From positions 310,001 through 374,000 of the forward strand of contig NZ_FQZZ01000004.1 of assembly GCF_900142185.1 (NCBI RefSeq): a stretch of 64,000 nucleotides of DNA. Reading direction: 5' to 3'. Below the pieces are notes generated by a model, which was not told the DNA's origin, ran no database searches, and worked only from the letters and a program-made list of their open reading frames with translations. Below, piece by piece: positions 38,155 through 46,877 of the stretch; within the stretch, counting starts at the first letter, position 1, and every line of letters begins with the position of its first letter. A program made the position numbers and the translations under genes. This DNA is from Lutimaribacter pacificus. Lineage in GTDB: Bacteria > Pseudomonadota > Alphaproteobacteria > Rhodobacterales > Rhodobacteraceae.

Positions 38155-39540
38155 TTACTCGGCCGCGGCGGCGTGCGGTGGCGCCTTGAGGATGGGCAGT
38201 TCTACGAAGAACTCGGTTCCCGCGCCCAGCTCGCTGACATAGTCGATGATGCCATCGTGATGTTCCACGATGGATTCGGCAATGCTCATGCCCAGACCGG
38301 TGCCTTCGATCTGGCGCCGGTCCGAGGCGTCGATCTGCGAAAAGCGGCCGAACACGAGCTTGCGCGACCCTTCGGGGATGCCGATGCCCTGATCCCGGAC
38401 CGAGATGCGCACGGTATCGTCAATCCTGGCGACGCTGACATGGATCGGCATACCCGGATGCGAGAACTTGATTGCGTTCGACAGCAGGTTGCCCATCACC
38501 TGCATCAGGCGCATCGGATCGCCCTTGATCCAGATCTCGTCCCCGTGGCCCTGCATTTCGACGCGGTTGCCGGTTTCGGCACCGTATTCCTGGTGCATCT
38601 CGACCGCCTCGCGAATGAAATCGTTGACCTCGAGCACGTCGAAGTGAAAGGCCATCTCGTTCGCCTCGATCTTCTGCAGGTCCAGCAGGTCGTTCACGAG
38701 GGTATTCAGCCGCGAACAGTTCTTGGCGGCGATCTGCAGGATATCCCGCGATTCCGGCGGCAGCTTTCCGTATTCGCCCGAGTTCACCATATCCACCGCA
38801 ACGCTGATCGAGGTCAGCGGCGTGCGCAGTTCATGGCTGACGGTGGCGACGAATTGCGACTTGGCGCGAAACGCCGCGCGGGTGCGTTCGTGTTCCTGCC
38901 GCAGGACGTCCATCTGGTGAAGGTTGCTGCGGTAAAGCCGCAGGAACATGCGCGACGAATCGAGGATGAAGAACATCACGAAAACGACGGTGAAGAATTC
39001 GAGCCAGACAAAGGAGGTCAGGGGCGGCGTGTAGCGGATGATGTCGAGCACCGCGATGAACAGGAACGTCACCCCGTAGATCACGAGGCGCAGCTGTAGC
39101 GCGGGCAGGAACTGGTGATTGTTCATCGCCGCGAAGAGCGAGGCGGCAAAGAGGAACAGCAAGGGCATGAAATGCCCGCCGGTCCCCTGCTGCATCGCCA
39201 CCAGGGCGCCCCAGGTGCTGATGCTGACCGAACTCAGCACGGTGCTGGCCAGGACCACGGACAGGAAACGCCTGTAGGCGGCGGCGCCACGGCCGTTCCA
39301 GCGCGCGACCTGGCGGCAGTTCACGAAATCCCACAGCTCGGACGCCTGGAGCGCAAGGTAGCACCAGATCGCCCAGCGGGCGTCGAAATAGACAAGCGTC
39401 AGCAACAACGCCCCGGCAAAGATTGCCTGCCGCTGCCAGATCAGGCTGAGGCTGGTGTTCACATAGTCGCGAAGCTGCCGAACCCGTTTGCCGTCGGGAT
39501 CGCGGGTTTGGGCCGGGCCTGCCGTGTCGATGCCAGTCAT
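38155..39540 (-). CDS. Membrane-bound sensor histidine kinase
   Basis: A 461-residue kinase. About six hydrophobic spans fill residues 35-200 with very short loops, so sensing probably occurs in or near the membrane. HisKA follows with VSHELRTPLTS (phospho-His about 236), then the HATPase domain with NLLSNAIKFSHPG (N box), DQGIGIP and GTGLGMSI. No PAS, HAMP or receiver domain is seen. The start at 39540 is chosen over 39621 because AAGGA lies upstream and the extra residues are unlike protein. It is divergent from the LuxI-family gene. The response regulator at 40799-41938 is its likely partner. Confidence 0.9.
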   Translation of the reverse strand: MTGIDTAGPAQTRDPDGKRVRQLRDYVNTSLSLIWQRQAIFAGALLLTLVYFDARWAIWCYLALQASELWDFVNCRQVARWNGRGAAAYRRFLSVVLASTVLSSVSISTWGALVAMQQGTGGHFMPLLFLFAASLFAAMNNHQFLPALQLRLVIYGVTFLFIAVLDIIRYTPPLTSFVWLEFFTVVFVMFFILDSSRMFLRLYRSNLHQMDVLRQEHERTRAAFRAKSQFVATVSHELRTPLTSISVAVDMVNSGEYGKLPPESRDILQIAAKNCSRLNTLVNDLLDLQKIEANEMAFHFDVLEVNDFIREAVEMHQEYGAETGNRVEMQGHGDEIWIKGDPMRLMQVMGNLLSNAIKFSHPGMPIHVSVARIDDTVRISVRDQGIGIPEGSRKLVFGRFSQIDASDRRQIEGTGLGMSIAESIVEHHDGIIDYVSELGAGTEFFVELPILKAPPHAAAAE

Positions 39541-39757
39541 GATGGTATCCGTCCTTCTTCGGCACGGTGCTAGCAACAGAGTTGGGAAAAACCACGTCAT
39601 CTTGGTGGCGGTTCCGGGCATCCGGCGGGGTGCCCGATTCTCTGGCTTTGCGGCAACGCCGCGTCAAACCATGTGCAACTTGCGGCAAAATCGTGTCAAT
39701 TTTGTGGACGCGAGGCGAATATTCCCATAGAAACAAAGAAAAATTTGAGTGCAGGCC
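39541..39757. other. Divergent intergenic region, kinase / AHL synthase
   Basis: A 217-bp gap holding the promoters of two divergent genes. I find no lux-box-like 20-bp dyad. A short stem (GGGCA/TGCCC, about 39627-39646) and an AT-rich segment before the synthase are visible but not diagnostic. Confidence 0.35.
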
Positions 39758-40513
39758 ATGAAACACGCAGGTGGATTTTCGGAACCTCCAAAGCGGGCAT
39801 CCGAGATTTTTCCAGAGCTTCCCCCCACTACTCCGCCCGGCGGTGTGGCCACGCAATCCGTGCGCGCGAAAGTACCCAGCCTGGCGGATCGCGCTCAACT
39901 TAAGCATGTAAGGTTCACCACGACCGGTTTCGCCGACATGCACGAGCACGGCGATCTCGTTCCCAGCTTCTTGCGGGCGCGCAAGACCTGTTTCATCGAC
40001 GGGCTCGGCTGGGAATTGCCCTGCACCGAAGGCATGGAATTCGACCAGTACGACACGCCGGAATGCCGTTGGGTCATCATGCATGAATACGGCGAGATCC
40101 TGGGCGGCCTGCGGCTGATGCCGACGACCTCGCGCTGCGCCATCTATACCTACATGCTGCGCGACGCACAGCTTGGATTATTGGAGAAAATTCCGCGCGA
40201 TGTGCTGTTCTCCGAGGCCCCCGTCAGCCCGACGGTGTGGGAGGGTACGCGGCTGTTCATCGTCGACAACGCCGGATCGAAACGGCGCCACGCGCTGCAG
40301 CTGGCACTTTTCGAACACATGCTCAGAAGCGCCGAGCATATGGGCGCGCAACACGTGCTGGGGTTCGTTCCCGACGGCTGGTCGCGCTGGACGAAACGGC
40401 TGGGCCTCAGCGGCACGCCGGTGGGCCCGAAAGTCACGATCGACGGCGTGGTCAGCCAGGCCGCCGTCATGCGTGTCCAGACGGCGCTTTCCCGTTTTGC
40501 GAAAGTGGTCTGA
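39758..40513 (+). CDS. LuxI-family acyl-homoserine-lactone synthase
   Basis: A 251-residue autoinducer synthase. All invariant LuxI residues are present at nearly canonical spacing: Arg75, Trp85, Asp96, Asp99, Arg119, Glu162 and Arg165 (FLRARKTCF, EFDQYD, RLMPT, WEGTR). It would make an acyl-homoserine lactone from SAM and acyl-ACP or acyl-CoA. The N-terminal 50 residues are a Pro-rich extension absent from LuxI (about 200 residues). The start may instead be GTG at 39749; neither has a strong ribosome site. No luxR gene adjoins; it lies between a sensor kinase and a response regulator, which is unusual. A LuxI-like enzyme with another product is possible. Confidence 0.82.
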   Translation: MKHAGGFSEPPKRASEIFPELPPTTPPGGVATQSVRAKVPSLADRAQLKHVRFTTTGFADMHEHGDLVPSFLRARKTCFIDGLGWELPCTEGMEFDQYDTPECRWVIMHEYGEILGGLRLMPTTSRCAIYTYMLRDAQLGLLEKIPRDVLFSEAPVSPTVWEGTRLFIVDNAGSKRRHALQLALFEHMLRSAEHMGAQHVLGFVPDGWSRWTKRLGLSGTPVGPKVTIDGVVSQAAVMRVQTALSRFAKVV

Positions 40514-40798
40514 GCCCCTTTCCGGCCGATACAACCATACATCGTATTGCCTGTTCCGAGCGGTTTCCGCGGCTTGAGCAGAGGGTCGCGGACGACCCCT
40601 CCGGTCACCCCGAACCGCGAATTGTGGCTGATTCGTAACGTCCGTCGTCACGACTATGTGGCGTCATGTCAGTGCCTAATTCTGGGCACATTTTCCAAGC
40701 AGTCTGCCCCGACACAGTTTTGGTACGCATGTTTGCCCCATTTTTTACCAGTGCCGTTGGCGAGTGAAGTCCGACCTGAACGCAAAAGGCGCTGCCCC
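40514..40798. other. Intergenic region between AHL synthase and response regulator
   Basis: A 285-bp gap with no credible gene. It contains the dyad GTGCC-N8-GGCAC (40672-40689), a possible regulator site about 110 bp before the next start codon, and T-rich stretches suited to a promoter for the response regulator. No clear terminator for the synthase gene. Confidence 0.35.
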
Positions 40799-41938
40799 AT
40801 GAAAATCCTCGTTGTCGACGATAACGAAAGCATCGTGAACCTGCTGAGTGACATCCTGTCGAAGACCGGGTTCCACACCGTCGTGACCGCCCTTGGTTCG
40901 CGCGAGGCGATGGATCTGATCCGTTCGGCGGAACCGGCATTCGACTGTTTCGTGGTGGACATCCAGATGCCGGATATCGACGGAATCGAACTGACACGCT
41001 TCATCCGGTCCGACCCGCGCCACCAGACGGCGCCGGTGGTCATCCTGACGGCGATGCACCAAAAGGCCTATCTCGACCGGGCCTTCGCGGCGGGTGCGAC
41101 CGACTATGCGACCAAGCCATTCAACTTCGTCGAACTGCGCAAACTGATCCAGAGCGCGCGAAAGGTGGCGATGGACCCTGCGCGGCAAGCGCAGCCCCAG
41201 CTTGCCGCCGCACAGGAGACCGCCGATGTGCGGCCCGTCGCGCGACGCTTTGACGAGCCCGTTCCCCTGCCCCATATCGACAGCGCGCTCGGCAAGCTCG
41301 AATTCGAGAACTATGCCATGCAGTTGTCGCGGCGGCGCTTTTCGCGCAGCGCGGTGTTCGCCATTGAATTGCGCGGTGCGCAATCGCTGTTCAGGCAACT
41401 GCCCGAGGAAGAGTTCGCGCGCCTGATCGGCATGACTGCCCGCGCGATCGAGCGGGGTTGCCTGCAGTCGGGTGGCGCCCTGTCCTATCGCGGCGGCGGC
41501 GTGTTCCTCGTGGTGCGACCCTTCCGGCTGATCAACCCGTTCTTCAGCTGCGAACAGCGCGTGAATACCGAGTTCGACAAGCTGCACGGCGAAGACGCGC
41601 CGGTGGATATGCCCAACCTGATCGTCGGGCAGCCGGTCGTGCTGGGGATGATGTCGCGCACCGATGCGCTGGCCGGTCTGACCCGCGCGATTGCGAACGT
41701 CACCGAGAACCCCGCGACACGGGAAGCCAGCAACGTATCGCAACGCGCCTTTCTGCGCAGCGCGTCCATGCCCGAAAAGCAAAGGCTGGAACAGCTCAGC
41801 TATGAAACCCTGCTGCGCGAAACCATGCCCGAGGAATCCAATGACGGCTGGTCGCGCATCCTGCTGCGGAAATCGCGCGAAACCTATGGCACGGGCCAGC
41901 GCGATATCCGGCCGGCAACCGCCAAGACAACAGGCTGA
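40799..41938 (+). CDS. Response regulator with degenerate GGDEF-like output domain
   Basis: A 379-residue protein starting MKILVVDDNES. The receiver domain (1-120) is intact: Asp7/Asp8, phospho-acceptor Asp54, Thr84 and Lys106. After a Pro/Ala/Gln-rich linker (125-160), residues 165-375 resemble a diguanylate cyclase fold, but the GGDEF signature reads RGGGVF (231-236), so catalysis is very unlikely. The domain may sense c-di-GMP or act by protein contact. The frame is open upstream to 40547, but only the start at 40799 gives a normal receiver opening. Partnership with the nearby kinase is inferred. The C-terminal assignment is less sure than the receiver. Confidence 0.82.
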   Translation: MKILVVDDNESIVNLLSDILSKTGFHTVVTALGSREAMDLIRSAEPAFDCFVVDIQMPDIDGIELTRFIRSDPRHQTAPVVILTAMHQKAYLDRAFAAGATDYATKPFNFVELRKLIQSARKVAMDPARQAQPQLAAAQETADVRPVARRFDEPVPLPHIDSALGKLEFENYAMQLSRRRFSRSAVFAIELRGAQSLFRQLPEEEFARLIGMTARAIERGCLQSGGALSYRGGGVFLVVRPFRLINPFFSCEQRVNTEFDKLHGEDAPVDMPNLIVGQPVVLGMMSRTDALAGLTRAIANVTENPATREASNVSQRAFLRSASMPEKQRLEQLSYETLLRETMPEESNDGWSRILLRKSRETYGTGQRDIRPATAKTTG

Positions 41939-41962
41939 CGGAACACGGGCCAACCGAGTGTG

Positions 41963-41987
41963 GGCCGGCGCAGCATATGCGCTGGCC
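41963..41987 (+). terminator. Imperfect hairpin after the response-regulator gene
   Basis: GGCC-GGCGCA, a short loop and TGCGCT-GGCC form an interrupted stem about 25 bp after the stop codon. There is no T-run immediately after, so termination is uncertain. Confidence 0.35.
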
Positions 41988-42425
41988 ACGCTTGCGGAAC
42001 GCTTTGTTTCCACATCAACGGTCGACACAAAATTGCCACAAACGTAAATTGTCTTGGGGTAGCGGCCTCGGCCACGACTATTTTTTGACGTGAGAATAAA
42101 ATTTATCCCCAGAAATTTTCCGATTTTGCCGCTACCCCACGATCTCTTCCAGACAAGCTGACGACAGGCGCACCGGGCTGCCCCGATTCTCCCGACATGG
42201 CGCGCATCGCGGGTGCGGCTGCGGCCTTTTCGGCAGATCACCCAACCCGGTGCCGATATTTCAGGCAGCCGCAGGCGTGGGACCTGGAATACCGAAAATA
42301 ATATCTTCCCAGATACTTAAGCCGGTTTTGACGCAGATATCTGACGCATCGGCCGCACCACCCTTCCTGCATATCCACGGTCTGCGCGCGAATTTCGGTT
42401 GACCCGAAACCTGAACCAAAGAAGC
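41988..42425. other. Gene-free region with long-range 12-bp inverted repeat
   Basis: Together with its flanks this makes a 516-bp stretch without a protein-coding signal. TGGGGTAGCGGC at 42055-42066 is perfectly inverted as GCCGCTACCCCA at 42128-42139, enclosing 61 bp of markedly AT-rich DNA. The arms could be the ends of a small mobile remnant, a pair of protein-binding sites, or the stem of an RNA. No transposase or tRNA is nearby. The rest of the region holds only weak promoter-like AT blocks. Confidence 0.5.
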
Positions 42426-42441
42426 ATTGGTTCACACCAAT
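42426..42441. promoter_or_regulatory. FadR/GntR-type operator
   Basis: ATTGGT-TCAC-ACCAAT is a perfect 6-bp dyad with the TGGT-N4-ACCA core typical of FCD-class GntR regulators. It ends 13 bp before the start codon of the FadR-type gene, so it is most likely its own autoregulatory site. Confidence 0.65.
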
Positions 42442-42454
42442 CTGGGAATGATTC

Positions 42455-43180
42455 ATGCATCAGATGCTGAAACCGGCAAGCACCTGCACCGATCCCGATC
42501 CCGAAAACCTGCGCGTTCTGGGGGCCATCCGGCAGATCGTTGTCGACAACCTGCTGCCGGCGGATGGCAGGCTGCCCACCGAACGCCAGTTGGCGGCAGA
42601 GCTTGGGGCGGGCCGGCGCGCGGTGCGCCGCGCCCTGACCCAGCTGGAAAGCGAGGGGCTGATCTGGCGCAAGCAGGGCAAGGGAACCTTTGCCGGGCAG
42701 CCCCCCGACCCGACCGAGGCCCTTGCCGCCGAGATCGTGGCCGAGGTGGACCCGCTGAGCGCGATGGAGGCCCGCCTTTGCATCGAACCCGCGCTGGCCG
42801 AGCTGTGCGCACAGCGCGCCACCGCCGAAGACGTCGCACGGCTGCGGCAGCTCGTGGAACGCACCCACGAGGCACAGGAGGCGGATTCGGCCGAGCTTTG
42901 GGACGGGGCCCTGCATCGCGCGATCGCCCGGATCGCGGGCAACCGCCTGATGCTGACGGCCTTTACCCTGATCGACGAGGTGAGGATGGGCGAAGACTGG
43001 CAGATGAAACGCCACCGCGCGCGCACCGATGCCCGGCGCGAACTGTACGACACCCAGCACGCGCGGATTGTCGACGCGATCGACGCGCGCGACGGGGCCG
43101 CCGCCGCCCAGGCGATGCGCGACCACCTGACCGCGCTGTTCAACAACCTCAGGGAATCGATGTCGGGGGGCGCGGGATGA
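42455..43180 (+). CDS. FadR/FCD-subfamily GntR transcriptional regulator
   Basis: A 241-residue regulator. The GntR winged helix covers about 20-85 (RLPTERQLAAELGAGRRAVRRALTQLESEGL), followed by an all-helical FCD ligand domain with metal-binding Asp/His residues (WDGALHRAIARIAGN, and a late QHARIVDAI). Such proteins sense organic acids or amino-acid derivatives. It is first in the dpp operon; its stop overlaps the dppD start (ATGA), and a perfect dyad lies just upstream. It probably represses the whole operon until the substrate appears. Confidence 0.9.
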   Translation: MHQMLKPASTCTDPDPENLRVLGAIRQIVVDNLLPADGRLPTERQLAAELGAGRRAVRRALTQLESEGLIWRKQGKGTFAGQPPDPTEALAAEIVAEVDPLSAMEARLCIEPALAELCAQRATAEDVARLRQLVERTHEAQEADSAELWDGALHRAIARIAGNRLMLTAFTLIDEVRMGEDWQMKRHRARTDARRELYDTQHARIVDAIDARDGAAAAQAMRDHLTALFNNLRESMSGGAG

Positions 43181-44184
43181 CCGATCCGTCGCCCCTTCTC
43201 GATGTGCGCGGGCTGTCGATCCGCGTGGCGGGCACGGCAGAGCCGCTTGTGGATAATGTAAGCTTCACCCTGAATGCCGGCGAAACCCTGTGTATCGTGG
43301 GCGAATCCGGTTGCGGCAAAAGCCTGACGGCGCTTGCCCTGATGGGGCTGCTCGAGGGCACGCCGCTGCGGGTCGAAAGAGGATCGGCCATGTTCCAGGG
43401 CATCGACCTGCTGTCCGCGGCGCCGGACGTGCTGCGCGGGTTACGCGGTGACCGGGCCGCGATGATCTTCCAGGAACCGATGACCTCGCTCAACCCCGCC
43501 CTGCGCATCGGCGAGCAGATCGCCGAGGCGGTCCGCGCGCACCGCGACATCCCGCGCGATGCCGCACGGGCCCGCGCAGCCGAGATGCTGCAGCGGGTGC
43601 GTATTCCGGCGGCCGGGAAACGCCTGGACGAGTACCCGCATCAACTGTCCGGCGGGATGCGGCAGCGCGTGATGATCGCCATGGCGCTGGCGAACGATCC
43701 GGCGCTGCTGATCGCGGACGAACCCACCACCGCGCTGGACGTAACGATCCAGGCGCAGATCCTAGACCTGATGCGCAACCTCGGGGCGGAAACCGGCACC
43801 GCGCAGATCATGATCACGCATGACCTGGGCGTGGTGGCCGAGATGGCCGACAAGGTCGCGGTCATGTATGCCGGCCGCATTGTCGAGGCGGGCACGACCG
43901 CGCAGGTCTTTGACGACCCGCAGCATCCCTACACGCTGGGCCTGATGAGTTCGATGCCATCGCTGGCGGGCGATCAGGGCCGGCTTGTCACCATCCCCGG
44001 CAGCGTGCCGAGCCCCGACGACATGCCGCGCGGCTGCCGCTTTGCCGCGCGCTGTCCGTTCGCCACCGCGCAATGCGAGGCGCCACCGCCCCTGGCCCCG
44101 CGCGGAACCGGCCATGCGGTCGCCTGCTGGCACGCCCCGCTCGAGGATTTCGCCGTCGGACAACGCCGCGAGGTGCCGGCATGA
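43177..44184 (+). CDS. dppD: Dipeptide-type ABC importer, ATP-binding protein
   Basis: A 335-residue Opp/Dpp ATPase. Walker A GESGCGKS is at 42-49, the signature [15 protein letters not shown] near 160, and Walker B LLIADEP follows. The C-terminal oligopeptide-transport extension carries the Cys motif [10 protein letters not shown]. Works with the second ATPase and two permeases. ATGA overlaps at both ends show tight coupling. The start at 43177 is set by the coupled overlap with the regulator. Confidence 0.93.
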   Translation: MTDPSPLLDVRGLSIRVAGTAEPLVDNVSFTLNAGETLCIVGESGCGKSLTALALMGLLEGTPLRVERGSAMFQGIDLLSAAPDVLRGLRGDRAAMIFQEPMTSLNPALRIGEQIAEAVRAHRDIPRDAARARAAEMLQRVRIPAAGKRLDEYPHQLSGGMRQRVMIAMALANDPALLIADEPTTALDVTIQAQILDLMRNLGAETGTAQIMITHDLGVVAEMADKVAVMYAGRIVEAGTTAQVFDDPQHPYTLGLMSSMPSLAGDQGRLVTIPGSVPSPDDMPRGCRFAARCPFATAQCEAPPPLAPRGTGHAVACWHAPLEDFAVGQRREVPA

Positions 44185-45284
44185 CACAGACGATCCTTTC
44201 CGCACGCGGCCTTGTGCGGCGCTTCATCACCGGCAAACCGCTTTTCGGCGCACCGACGGTGGTCCAGGCGGTCAACGATGTCTCGCTTGAGGTTCGCCAG
44301 GGCGAAACGCTTGCCATCGTCGGGGAATCCGGCTGCGGGAAATCCACGCTCGCACGGCTGCTGACCCGGCTGATCGACCCGACCGAGGGGTCGGTCATCT
44401 ATGGCGACCGCGATATCGCCTCGCTTTCCGGGACCGAGTTGCGGGCCCTGCGCCGTGAGATGCAGTTCATCTTCCAGGACCCGTTCTCATCGCTCAACCC
44501 GCGCATGACCGTCGGCGCGCTGATCGAGGAACCGTTGCGTATCCACCGGCTTGGCACCGCGCCCGAGCGCCGCGCGAAGGTGGCCGGGTTGCTGCGCAAG
44601 GTCGGGCTGCGGCCGGAACATGCGGACAGATATCCGCACGAATTCTCGGGCGGGCAGCGCCAGCGCATCGGCATCGCCCGCGCGCTTGCCACGGGACCGA
44701 AGATCGTGGTCGGGGACGAGCCGGTTTCGGCGCTGGACGTGTCGATCCAGGCGCAGGTGGTCAACATCCTTGAAGACCTGAAGGAAGAACTTGGCCTGAC
44801 GCTGATCATCATCGCCCACGACCTTGCCGTGATCCGGCATATCTCGGACCGCGTCGCGGTGATGTATCTGGGTGAGATCGTCGAACTGGGAGACGCCGCC
44901 GACCTGTTCGCCACACCCGCGCATCCCTACACCGAGGCGCTGCTGTCGGCGATCCCGATTCCGGCCACCGGGGCGCGCAAGGCGCGCACCATGCTCGAAG
45001 GCGATCCGCCCAACCCGATCGCGCCGCCACCGGGCTGCCGGTTTCACACCCGCTGCCCCTATGCGCAGGCGAAATGCCGCGACGAGCGGCCGGAACTGCG
45101 CACGCCCAGCCCGGACCGCCAGGTTGCCTGCCATTTCGCCGAACAGCTTTCGCTGACGGGGGTGAACGCCGCCATGGCCGCGCGCCCGGATGCGGCACAG
45201 CGACGTTTCGCGCTGTATTCCCACGCCCGTGCCGCGATGGCCGGGGCGCAGACCGACAAGACCAAACCAACAACAGAGGAGTAA
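44181..45284 (+). CDS. dppF: Dipeptide-type ABC importer, ATP-binding protein
   Basis: A 367-residue Opp/Dpp ATPase. Walker A GESGCGKS is at 48-55, with [15 protein letters not shown] and a [11 protein letters not shown] Walker B later, then the Cys-containing [15 protein letters not shown] tail. It extends about 40 residues past the usual end ([15 protein letters not shown] and following), a low-complexity addition of unknown meaning. Second motor subunit of the importer. Confidence 0.92.
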   Translation: MTQTILSARGLVRRFITGKPLFGAPTVVQAVNDVSLEVRQGETLAIVGESGCGKSTLARLLTRLIDPTEGSVIYGDRDIASLSGTELRALRREMQFIFQDPFSSLNPRMTVGALIEEPLRIHRLGTAPERRAKVAGLLRKVGLRPEHADRYPHEFSGGQRQRIGIARALATGPKIVVGDEPVSALDVSIQAQVVNILEDLKEELGLTLIIIAHDLAVIRHISDRVAVMYLGEIVELGDAADLFATPAHPYTEALLSAIPIPATGARKARTMLEGDPPNPIAPPPGCRFHTRCPYAQAKCRDERPELRTPSPDRQVACHFAEQLSLTGVNAAMAARPDAAQRRFALYSHARAAMAGAQTDKTKPTTEE

Positions 45285-45289
45285 TCGAC

Positions 45290-46801
45290 ATGCGTATCAC
45301 AAAGACACTCGGGCTGGCCGCCTTGCTGGCCATGACCGCCGGGCTGGCCCATGCCCAGGATCTGCGGATCGGGCTGCAGGAAGATCCCGATGTGCTCGAC
45401 CCCGATCAGTCACGCACCTTCGTCGGGCGGATCGTCTATGCCTCGCTCTGCGACAAGCTGGTCGATATCACGCCCGATCTGGAAATCATCCCGATGCTGG
45501 CCACCGGCTGGGAGTGGAGCGACGACGGCACCGAACTGACGATGAGCCTGCGCGAAGGCGTCACCTTTCACGATGGCGAGCCCTTCAACGCTGCCGCCGT
45601 CGCCGCCAATATCGACCGCTCCAAGAACCTCGACGTGAGCCGCCGGAAATCCGAGGTAAAGTCGATCGAAAGCTGGGAAGTGGTCGATGACTACACCATC
45701 AGGTTCACGCTTTCGGCGCCCGACGCCACCCTGATGGCGCAGTTCGCGGACCGTGCCGGCATGATGCTGTCGCCCAAGGCGACCGAGGCGGCCGGGGCCG
45801 ATTTCGGCCTGAACCCGGTTTGTGCCGGCCCCTTCGTGTTCAAGGAACGGGTGCAGCAGGATCGCATCGTGCTGGAGAAATTCGCCGACTACTACCGCGC
45901 GGACGAGATCAATTTCGACAGCGTCACCTTCCTGCCGATCCCCGACACGACGGTGCGCCTTGCCAACCTGCGCGCGGGCGACCTGCACATGCTGGAACGG
46001 CTTGCCGCAACCGACCTGGCCTCGGCCGAGGCCGATGACGGCCTGAACGTGGAAAGGGCGACCTCGCTCGGCTATCAGGGTATCACGATCAACATCGCCA
46101 ACGGCCCGCGCGCCGACAACCCGATCGGCCAGAGCGCGGCGGTACGCCGGGCGCTGTCGCTGTCGATCGACCGCAACGCGCTGAACCAGGTGGTGTTCGA
46201 AGGGGCATTCGCACCGGGCAACCAGCCCTATGCGCCCACCTCGCCCTGGTATAACACGGCCTTCCCGGTGCCCGAACGCGATATCGACGCCGCCAAGGCA
46301 TTGCTGGCCGAGGCAGGTCACGCGGACGGCATCACGGTCGAGGTGCAGGTGGCCAACAACCCGGTGCAGACACAGGTGATGCAGGTGATTCAGGCGATGG
46401 CGGCCGAGGCCGGCATCACGGTCGAACTGGCGGCCAAGGAATTCGCAACGCTGCTGGCAGACCAGTCCGCCGGTGAATTCGTCGCCAGCCAGATCGGCTG
46501 GTCGGGGCGGGTCGATCCCGATGGGAATATCCACCAGTTCATGACCGCCAATGGCGGGCTGAACGATGCGGATTATTCCAACCCGGACATGGACAAGGCC
46601 CTGAACGAGGCTCGCCTGTCGAACGATCCCGCCGTGCGCAAGCAAAGCTATGACGCGGCAATCGCGCTGCAACAGGAGGATATGCCCATCATCTATCTCT
46701 ACCACCCGGTGTGGATCTGGGCACTGGATGAAAAGGTGGCAGGCTTCACGCCCTATCCCGACGGCATGATCCGCCTGCACGGCGTTTCGGTGTCCGAGTA
46801 A
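45290..46801 (+). CDS. dppA: Dipeptide-type ABC importer, periplasmic binding protein
   Basis: A 503-residue SBP_bac_5-family protein. The signal peptide (1-22) ends GLAHAQ. The mature part has DVLDPDQSRTFVGRIVYASL near the start and LKFHDG-type GVTFHDGEPFNAAAV around 95. An AGAGGAG ribosome site precedes the ATG at 45290. The family binds di- and oligopeptides, glutathione or other amines. The gamma-glutamyltransferase gene downstream points to gamma-glutamyl peptides, by inference. Confidence 0.92.
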   Translation: MRITKTLGLAALLAMTAGLAHAQDLRIGLQEDPDVLDPDQSRTFVGRIVYASLCDKLVDITPDLEIIPMLATGWEWSDDGTELTMSLREGVTFHDGEPFNAAAVAANIDRSKNLDVSRRKSEVKSIESWEVVDDYTIRFTLSAPDATLMAQFADRAGMMLSPKATEAAGADFGLNPVCAGPFVFKERVQQDRIVLEKFADYYRADEINFDSVTFLPIPDTTVRLANLRAGDLHMLERLAATDLASAEADDGLNVERATSLGYQGITINIANGPRADNPIGQSAAVRRALSLSIDRNALNQVVFEGAFAPGNQPYAPTSPWYNTAFPVPERDIDAAKALLAEAGHADGITVEVQVANNPVQTQVMQVIQAMAAEAGITVELAAKEFATLLADQSAGEFVASQIGWSGRVDPDGNIHQFMTANGGLNDADYSNPDMDKALNEARLSNDPAVRKQSYDAAIALQQEDMPIIYLYHPVWIWALDEKVAGFTPYPDGMIRLHGVSVSE

Positions 46802-46813
46802 ACCCAAGCCAGG

Positions 46814-46844
46814 GACCGCCCAGGCACCGGATGCCGGGGCGGTC
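46814..46844 (+). terminator. Intercistronic stem-loop after dppA
   Basis: GACCGCCC (46814-46821) pairs with GGGCGGTC (46837-46844), with an inner GGCA/TGCC stem inside the loop. No T-run. Placed between the binding-protein and permease genes like the other such stems in this window. Confidence 0.6.
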
Positions 46845-46877
46845 TCTCAGACCTCTACACCAAGGAACTGTCCCGCT

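Noticed and set aside
39541-39757. lux box upstream of the AHL synthase
   Set aside because: No 18-20 bp dyad resembling the ACCTGT-N-ACAGGT type was found.
41988-42425. Small-RNA gene between the inverted-repeat arms
   Set aside because: No promoter-terminator pair of good quality frames the element, so only the repeat itself is reported.
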